From Paramyrothecium sp. XJ0827 (taxonomy: Eukaryota > Ascomycota > Sordariomycetes > Hypocreales > Stachybotryaceae), in contig JAJFPB010000006.1 of the NCBI GenBank assembly GCA_020881915.1, positions 1,302,001 to 1,366,000 of the forward strand: 64,000 bases of DNA, read 5' to 3'. The notes under the pieces are model-generated. The model saw only the letters and a list, made by a program, of their open reading frames with translations. It ran no database searches and had not been told where the DNA came from. The position numbers and the translations under genes were made by a program. This document shows positions 57,680 through 64,000 of this stretch, piece by piece. Position 1 is the stretch's first letter. Every line of letters starts with the position of its first letter.

Positions 57680-57990
57680 CGCAACTGTGGCGTGCTTGCT
57701 TGACGTCGATGTCAAGCCTAGTCAGGGGGAGACGAAGCTTGCTTGAAAATGCTAAATAAGTGAACCCCCAAGAATGTTGCTCAGTGAGTGCGAGCGTGTG
57801 TCGACTGTGGCTGTACGGCAGTCTGAGTGAAGCCCAATCAGCAACGAGGGCGCAAACTCAAAGTGATGTGAACAAAGAACAATGCAAAGAGCGGTCGAAG
57901 AAGCAATGACAGGGTTTTCATCCCGCTGCTAATAAGTGAAGGCCTTGCTCCGTCGCTCGGCGAGAAGCAACAACCGCTCACAAACGAGCC

Positions 57991-58000
57991 GACTCGGTGC
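57991..58000 (-). promoter_or_regulatory. Nine-of-ten match to the glycine-cluster word
   Basis: GACTCGGTGC, one base from GACTCGGTGA (the complement of TCACCGAGTC), about 310 bp upstream of the P-protein ATG. Confidence 0.45.
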
Positions 58001-58091
58001 GAGCATGCATGCGTGCGTGCTAATCCTTAGCCTTCCAGGTCGCACCAATGCTCGTTTGCGCGCGCAGGAGCCCACATGTTATTGTGGGCCT

Positions 58092-58118
58092 GACTCGGTG
58101 ACATTCGTGACTCGGTGA
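58092..58118 (-). promoter_or_regulatory. Two TCACCGAGTC words before P-protein gene
   Basis: GACTCGGTGA at 58092-58101 and 58109-58118, 17 bp start to start. Both are preceded by T, giving TGACTCGGTGA. In the orientation of the P-protein gene they read TCACCGAGTCA, as in the T/SHMT promoter. Confidence 0.68.
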
Positions 58119-59736
58119 TCGTTCTCGCGATCTTAGTGGAAGTAAGGGTCTTACCAGATAAGACTAATTTTAGCGATCTCTCTCAATTTGCGCGGCCGCC
58201 AATTGCTTTAGATAAGAGTTCTCGCGCTCTTCAATTGGGAGACACCGCAAAGATGCTCTCAGACTGGTTGAATTTTACATCCAAATCTTCGAGTGGTGCC
58301 AACAAAGAACCGAAGCACAATCCGAGCTACTAACAAACGCGCCAGACTTCTGACATTGTCCTACAAGGCTATGCATAGGGGAACGCCCAAGAAACATGGC
58401 ACTCTATATTATTTCCTTGACAAAGTATTTTGGAGCGATTCTACCGTCGTTCAACTGAAAGAGCCCACGTTGTCATCCTTTCCAGGGGAAGCCAGCGAGT
58501 ATAATGCAAATGCCACATACGGTAGTGTCGAGCCAATATGTTGATGTGTTTCTAGGGTCAGGAGGAAATGTGTATTGTTGCATCGATTTAATTCAATTAA
58601 TCAGCCAAGCTGACAATAGACACGAACATGCGAATCATTTGTCGGGTTCGCGAACGCACGTCTTGGTAACTTCCGTGATACCTTCCATTCAATTGGCAGA
58701 CACCAGTAAATCGGCCAACCCTAGAGCTGTATTATGGATCCAGCCTCACAGCCAGGGACCGCATTGCATTTGTAGCACGATAGTTTGCTAACCCTATTAA
58801 AGTATTTAAACGTTGTCGAGATCTTAGATACCCGCTGAGAATGAACTTCAATCGATGGCTCGAAAGTATTGTCTGTGACGCGTGTTTTGTCGCGATGCGT
58901 TTTCAGCTTGGGCGAATATGCGATTCAAGCAGGCAGTGGTTTCTACCCCTGAAGATGACAACGAGCATGGTTTGCGAAGGAGGTTGTCAAGCTGCATTTC
59001 AGAACCAGGCTATCTGCTGCGTCGAAGGGCCGAAGGGGGGAAAAATGTGACGCCTCCCATGACATAGCTGAACAGTAAAACGCACAAGTTTCCATCTCTG
59101 GATACGAATAGGCTCGATGCTACCACATGTAGCCCCCACATGTAGCCCCCACAGCCCGCTCATTGATGTGCGGATCAGTACTATTCGCTCAAGCCATGTT
59201 AGGCTACAATGATGCGAAGAATGCATCAGGGGCTATCGCGAATCAATTTGCCCTCCATTCGCCCAGTGGCTACATCTGATGTAACGTCGGCGCCCGACGG
59301 AGCAGGCTGTGCACACGCTGCCTGTGTTCCCCTGAATCCTTGCGCATCTCGGTTAGATTATAGTGGGGCTAAAATGTGAGTTTGAATGATGTCCCAGACT
59401 CAAGTTAACAGAGACAGAGAAGTTAACACAAGGAGGGTACTCCGAGTCTTCCTCGAATACATAGTGGCTGTTTGTTTTTGAAACAGCCCCCATCAGACTC
59501 AAAATCGTATGGGGGCTATCTTCCCGCAGTGCTCGAGCCTTATTTCTATGATAGGAAGGATCGCCAGCCCAGAAGATTTCTATATATTTCAACTCTCAGC
59601 CGAGAATCTATGGCCCAAGAAGCTCTCTTCTTCCGCAAGAGCCGAATGTTGTAATCTTGCCTGAACTTACCTGGGCTGACAGCTGTCATTCATATATTTG
59701 TGGATTTATCTCAGGCCAAACATTATTTCAGCCACC

Positions 59737-62700
59737 ATGAATGCTCGACAAAATCAAGATCAAAATAATATTGACGGCTTGCCGCTTGATCGTTCTGACT
59801 CTTCTGAAGCGCCACAGGCTATTCTTAATAGTGAGGAACTAAACGAAAGCCACCAAGAAATCGAGACACCTCCAGAAAATGCCAGCCAGTGTCTACTCCA
59901 GGTAGAGCCCAAGGAGCCAACTCTACCGAATGACATTCACCCAGACGAGGTCGAGAACAATATCCAAAGACATTCATTTTCGCTGGTTAACAGCAAGCAT
60001 TATGTACTTCAGTCTGGACAGATCTCATCGACTGAGCCAGGACAGAATAGCCTCAGGATTCAGAGCAACCAATTAGAGAGCATTGGAATTCCACCATCTG
60101 ACGACTCCTCTTCTGAGCCCTCCGCCCAAAATGAGGAAAGCGATCAAATCACGCCGACTTCGACGAGAATTGTGTCCATGTCAAGCTCATATAGCCAGAA
60201 TGAGAACGAGGTGCTGTCAGTCTCACCCACACCTGTGAGAGACGAGTTGAGCTCGACTTGGACACCAAAATTCATGCGACCGGTCACTTTCCTTGCGTTC
60301 GGTTTACTCATGGTCACGCTTTTTACTATTATCACGATCCTTTACGTCATCTCCCGTCAGAACAGCGGCCTTGCAGCTGTATCTCCTACCTTGTATTACT
60401 TGTGGCGGTTTGGTCCCGTTGCTAGTAGGTAACAGCCAAACCCTTGAACTGTTATGGTATGCTGACTCTGACTAGTCCTCATTTTGGCCTCCCTCGTGTG
60501 GTCCCGAGTTGAAGTAGAAAGCCTTTGCTACGCACCTTGGATCAAGTTGCACCAGGACAGTGGTGCTCCATTTTCTCAGACCTTGTTACTCAACTATTTC
60601 TCGGTCTTGCAGCCTTGGGTACTAGTCAAGGCGGCAAATATCAAAGATTGGCTCGTTCTTTCCATAGTCTTGGTTACGATTCTCTTGAAGCTACAAACGA
60701 TTGTTTCCGCCAGTTTGTTCGTCATAGAACAGACCGAGGTCTTTCGTTACGGGGTACCTCTACATATAGCTTCAGACTTCGTTCAGCAACTGAACCCACT
60801 CGCCTTCCTCTTGTGGCAACCCGCAGAGACCATCAAGGCAATAAGCTCCTTCGACATCCCCTACCCAGAGGGAACTGGAAGTGGCTTTGTGTATCAAGGA
60901 TTCAATGCTGTGAATCCAGAGCTAGACAACATCATGATCGAGGCTGAGGTAGACATCCTTCGAGGGGAAGCACAATGCGAAATTGGGCAGATCACTTCCT
61001 ACCAAGGCTACTACAATCCTGAAGACGGGACTTATTACGAAGAGTTAACAGGACGTGTACCTCAATGCTCCGAGTCATTTCAGATTTATGCCGAGTCCCC
61101 CCAAGGGTGGCATCAATTTGGTGATCGAGCCTGGTATTCGGACTTTGCAAGTGTTCAGGAGAACAGTTCCTGCAAGGAAGACACGGTACATTTTGCGTAT
61201 TGGAGAGCCAAGTCTTCAAGAAACGACACCAATCGGGCACAAAACACAACCCTGGAGCATTCTGTGATGATAGCCTGCCATGTAGGCGCAACTATAACCT
61301 CAGGAAAGGTTTTGCAAAATCGGACAACTTCAAGTTATTCCATAGATCCGACTGCAAAGTCACGCCCAGCGCCGTTCAATATTGTGCAACTCATGCACAA
61401 TATGGGAACTTTTGCAGACCCGCATCATGGCTACAATCTTTCGTATGGCGGCTACATAGGTTGGGCCTTGGAGGTCCTAGAAGGGGGACGAGAATGGTGG
61501 CCAGCCCAATTTCCAATCCAACCATTGGATCGGGATTTTAAGTTCACCTCGCTCACGAATACCAGCTTTGCTCGGCAATTCGTTGAGGACAGTTTCAAAC
61601 ACTTAATTCCATTGACAGTCAGCTATTTGGCGATGGATCATGTTTCGAGAGAAATCACTGGCTCGGCACTTGTTTCACAAAATCGACTGTTCGTCCAAAC
61701 CTTACAATATGCAATCATGGCTACGGTCTTTGGTCTTCTCATTATTTTGACCTTCTTGGCACTCTACTTTGTTCCAAAGAAGCCTTTCTCGGGCAAAGAT
61801 CCTGCCACTTTCATTCATTCCGTTGCGTTTTTGGTTAATAACCCTGCACTCAAAGCAACACTGCAGGGCTCGGGCCATATGTCAGACGAGGAAACTGAAA
61901 CCAAGTTCCAACAAATCGCAGATCTAAAGGCCCAAAAGCATTGGACGATGAAGTGGCTTGAATCCCTACATACAAGCTTCCATCTACGATTGCAAAAACC
62001 CCAAAATCATCATTCACACGGCAAGATGGAAATTAGCAATGTTTACTCTCCTACTTCTCAGACAGCCGCCCTGAAGCAATCGGGTGAAAAGCAGATGGTG
62101 TGGTATTGCCCGTGGCAGCTTTTCATCTTTGTACGCGTAGCATTCGTCGGCTTCGTTGCTCTCGTGATTAGTCTCATCAGCTATAGCTGTAGCGTATCTC
62201 GGAGAAATGGAGGATTGTTTGATCTGGGAGTCGCTCCGGTTGAATCCTTTTTGTGGACTTCTTTGCCAACCTTGATCGCCGTGGCAATCGGAGGATATCT
62301 AACTGCTGCATATCTTGCAGTGCGTCTCGTCGCACCGTTCGCCTGCATAGTCGAAGGTAGCCGTTACCCCCTATTGAAGATCTCTTTCAATGAGCACTTC
62401 AGCGTGCTGAAAGCAGTCACACACTCCTCTTCGCGTCTGGCCTTGCTACTTGCCATGCTGTGTGCTGGAGCGTCGCTAGTGCTAACCTCTCTGGGGAGTT
62501 CTTTGCTTGCGGAAGAATACATAACTAGAGAATCGGTAATACAGGCGCAGCATGATTCCTGGTTTTCAAGCACCCGAAACCCCCCAGCCAGCAACCTCAG
62601 CTCTAAGGAATTAGGCCCGGAGGAAACCGCAAAAGCAATGGATGTTGCCATGATCTTAGGCCTCTTATTCTACCGAAACTCTTCATTTCCGGCTTGGACG

Positions 62701-63867
62701 TACGAGGATCTTGTGTTCCCTCAGCTGTCTATCCCAGACTTGCCTCATGGTCACTCTTCGAACTTGACGGCTAGATTTCAGGTCCCAGCCCTCCGCCCTG
62801 AGTTTGATTGCAAAACTCTTGACAAAGATGAGCTGGACTTGACTCTGGAAGGACCCAAACCGAGCTCTGATGGGCGGCAAGGACTACTGCGGCTCAACGC
62901 GACACTGAAAGAAGAGGATGAAAACTTTGGCCTGCCACGTTTCACGCTCCGAGCCTGCGATGACAACCCCGACATACGCTTCAGGTCAACAATCGAAGAT
63001 ACCTCCCGTGGCATCGTGGAGCGTTCTTTCATGTGGGGACAGATTGAGAATGGGAAGGTGACTTACTTCAAATGGATGCTCTGCAAGCTCGCATTCGTTG
63101 AGATCGATGTCGACCTCTCTTTACTACTCCCGGGTCTCGAGATAGATACAACCCATCCTCCTATTCCGATTGAGTCATCCAAGCGCCGGCTGCCTCTTCT
63201 AGAATGGGACAATCTCGTTGAACTTGCGACTTGGTTGTACGTGAAGAACTTTCAGCCTATATTGGATATCGGACGGTTGTCACCATGTGAAAGTGGCACA
63301 TTTGTTGGTGGTGGTCGCGCAGAAATTGCCCTCACCACTTCACCTTGGGGAATCCCTGGACCGTGGTTTTACGACGAGAGCAAACAAGACGCCGCGGAAG
63401 CAGCTTGGAAGAAACTCAGTGGTATTGAAATTGCACAATTGCTTAATTATCATGGGTATCGCAGAAGCTTCGACGGCAATGCTCCCGACACAGCGCCCCC
63501 TCGGCCTCCACCTATAAGAGGCATTCTTATCGACCACCGGGTCAAGAGACTAGTCCAGAGCCCAATAGCCACAGGCATCATCATAGGTGTCTTAGGTCTC
63601 ATTGCTCTCGCAACTCTTGGCAGCCTTTGGGTCGAACGAGGGTTCCAGAGAGTTTTGCCAAAAGATCCACGAAGTATTGCACACATGGCGTCCTTGTGGG
63701 CTGGCTCGAACATATTCTCAGAAATTTCCAAAGTCCAGGAACGGGCTCCTTCATCAGCAGCAGATGATCTTGCGGAACTGTTAAATCACAAAATCTTCAA
63801 GATGACTTGGGCGCCAGTACCAAATGAAGGTAGCGAAAATCAGTACGCTATCCATGTGACAGGATGA
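59737..63867 (+). CDS. Large DUF3433-family membrane protein
   Basis: Predicted 1359-aa protein; exons 59737-60424 and 60476-63867, intron 51 bp with a CTGAC branch point. The first ~185 residues are hydrophilic and Ser/Glu/Gln-rich. A transmembrane segment (FLAFGLLMVTLFTIITILYV) is followed by LYYLWRFGPVAILILASLVW, formed across the splice, and by VEVESLCYAPWIKL; these are hallmarks of the fungal DUF3433 domain. A second, more divergent copy starts near PWQLFIFVRVAFVGFVALVI and includes LWTSLPTLIAVAIGGYLTAA. A hydrophobic stretch near the end (GIIIGVLGLIALATLGSLWV) precedes a short cytosolic tail. Between the helices are large loops with many N-glycosylation sequons, so most of the protein should face outside or a lumen. 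No function is known for the family. Confidence 0.88.
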
Positions 63868-64000
63868 TATGTCATGGCAAATTGATCTTTGGAGATAATC
63901 CATTGGCGATAAATCCTCGGACTGGGCCTGCGATGTTGGACTTCTCACTTGCAGAAACAAATGCTCAACGGCCCAGCCATGGGATGTGCATGTGATTCCA
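63868..64000. other. 3' flank at window end
   Basis: The remaining 133 bp follow the stop codon of the DUF3433 gene. No feature is seen. Confidence 0.5.

Larger units (their letters stand above)
57680..59736. other. Spacer between P-protein promoter and DUF3433 gene
   Basis: About 2.1 kb. The first 450 bp is the P-protein upstream region. A 13-bp tandem duplication (ACATGTAGCCCCC twice) lies at 59125-59150. Several short frames have no motifs. The last part is the promoter of the membrane protein gene. Confidence 0.55.

Noticed and set aside
57680..57715. Longer N-terminus for the P-protein from a TTG at 57715
   Set aside because: Not an ATG; the ATG at 57679 already opens a typical mitochondrial presequence.

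Overview
This is nuclear DNA of a filamentous ascomycete (Pezizomycotina, most likely a Sordariomycete). The signs are small GT-AG introns of about 50-90 bp with CTAAC/CTGAC-type branch points, HET-domain and Clr5/ankyrin genes, C2H2 plus Zn2Cys6 hybrid regulators, secreted fungal carbohydrate-active enzymes, and a transposon whose stop codons look like repeat-induced point mutation (RIP). No rRNA, tRNA or CRISPR was found. The species cannot be named from the sequence alone.

Layout. 1-5.1 kb: 3' part of a GH127 beta-L-arabinofuranosidase-like gene, then a C2H2/Zn2Cys6 transcription factor. 8.0-9.7 kb: secreted serine carboxypeptidase (S10). 10.1-13.3 kb (minus): secreted GH35 beta-galactosidase. 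15.0-17.3 kb (minus): HET-domain protein with hydrophobic N-terminus. 18.1-21.5 kb (minus): Clr5-ankyrin protein. 22.8-24.5 kb: FAD monooxygenase, followed by a glutathione S-transferase at 25.1 kb. 26.3-28.9 kb (minus): secreted GH3 glycosidase. 32.3-33.9 kb: secreted GH43 enzyme. 34.1-36.3 kb (minus): second HET protein. 36.4-39.6 kb: a whole PIF/Harbinger-type DNA transposon with 20-bp terminal inverted repeats, TTA target duplication and two convergent ORFs broken by stops. 41.3-42.3 kb: multi-pass membrane protein. 44.0-44.4 kb: small CVNH lectin-like protein. 44.8-46.2 kb: three-repeat Myb protein with a His-rich tail. 46.8-48.2 kb (minus): PRISE-like short-chain reductase. 49.1-57.7 kb: four genes of mitochondrial glycine/one-carbon metabolism (T-protein, serine hydroxymethyltransferase, H-protein, P-protein). 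59.7-63.9 kb: large DUF3433-type membrane protein.

Most notable: the T, H and P proteins of the glycine cleavage system and SHMT are contiguous, and a 10-bp word, TCACCGAGTC or its reverse complement, occurs eight times exactly, only in the upstream regions of these four genes (twice between T and SHMT, four times before H, twice before P). This looks like a local regulon with its own operator. Together the four products would interconvert glycine, serine and methylene-tetrahydrofolate in the mitochondrion; the L-protein (dihydrolipoamide dehydrogenase) is not in the window.

The left half is an accessory-type region: four plant-polysaccharide glycosidases (GH127, GH35, GH3, GH43), a protease, a candidate regulator, two HET genes and a dead transposon, separated by long gene-poor gaps. 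Exon boundaries were worked out by hand from splice consensus, frame continuity and family conservation; they are predictions.
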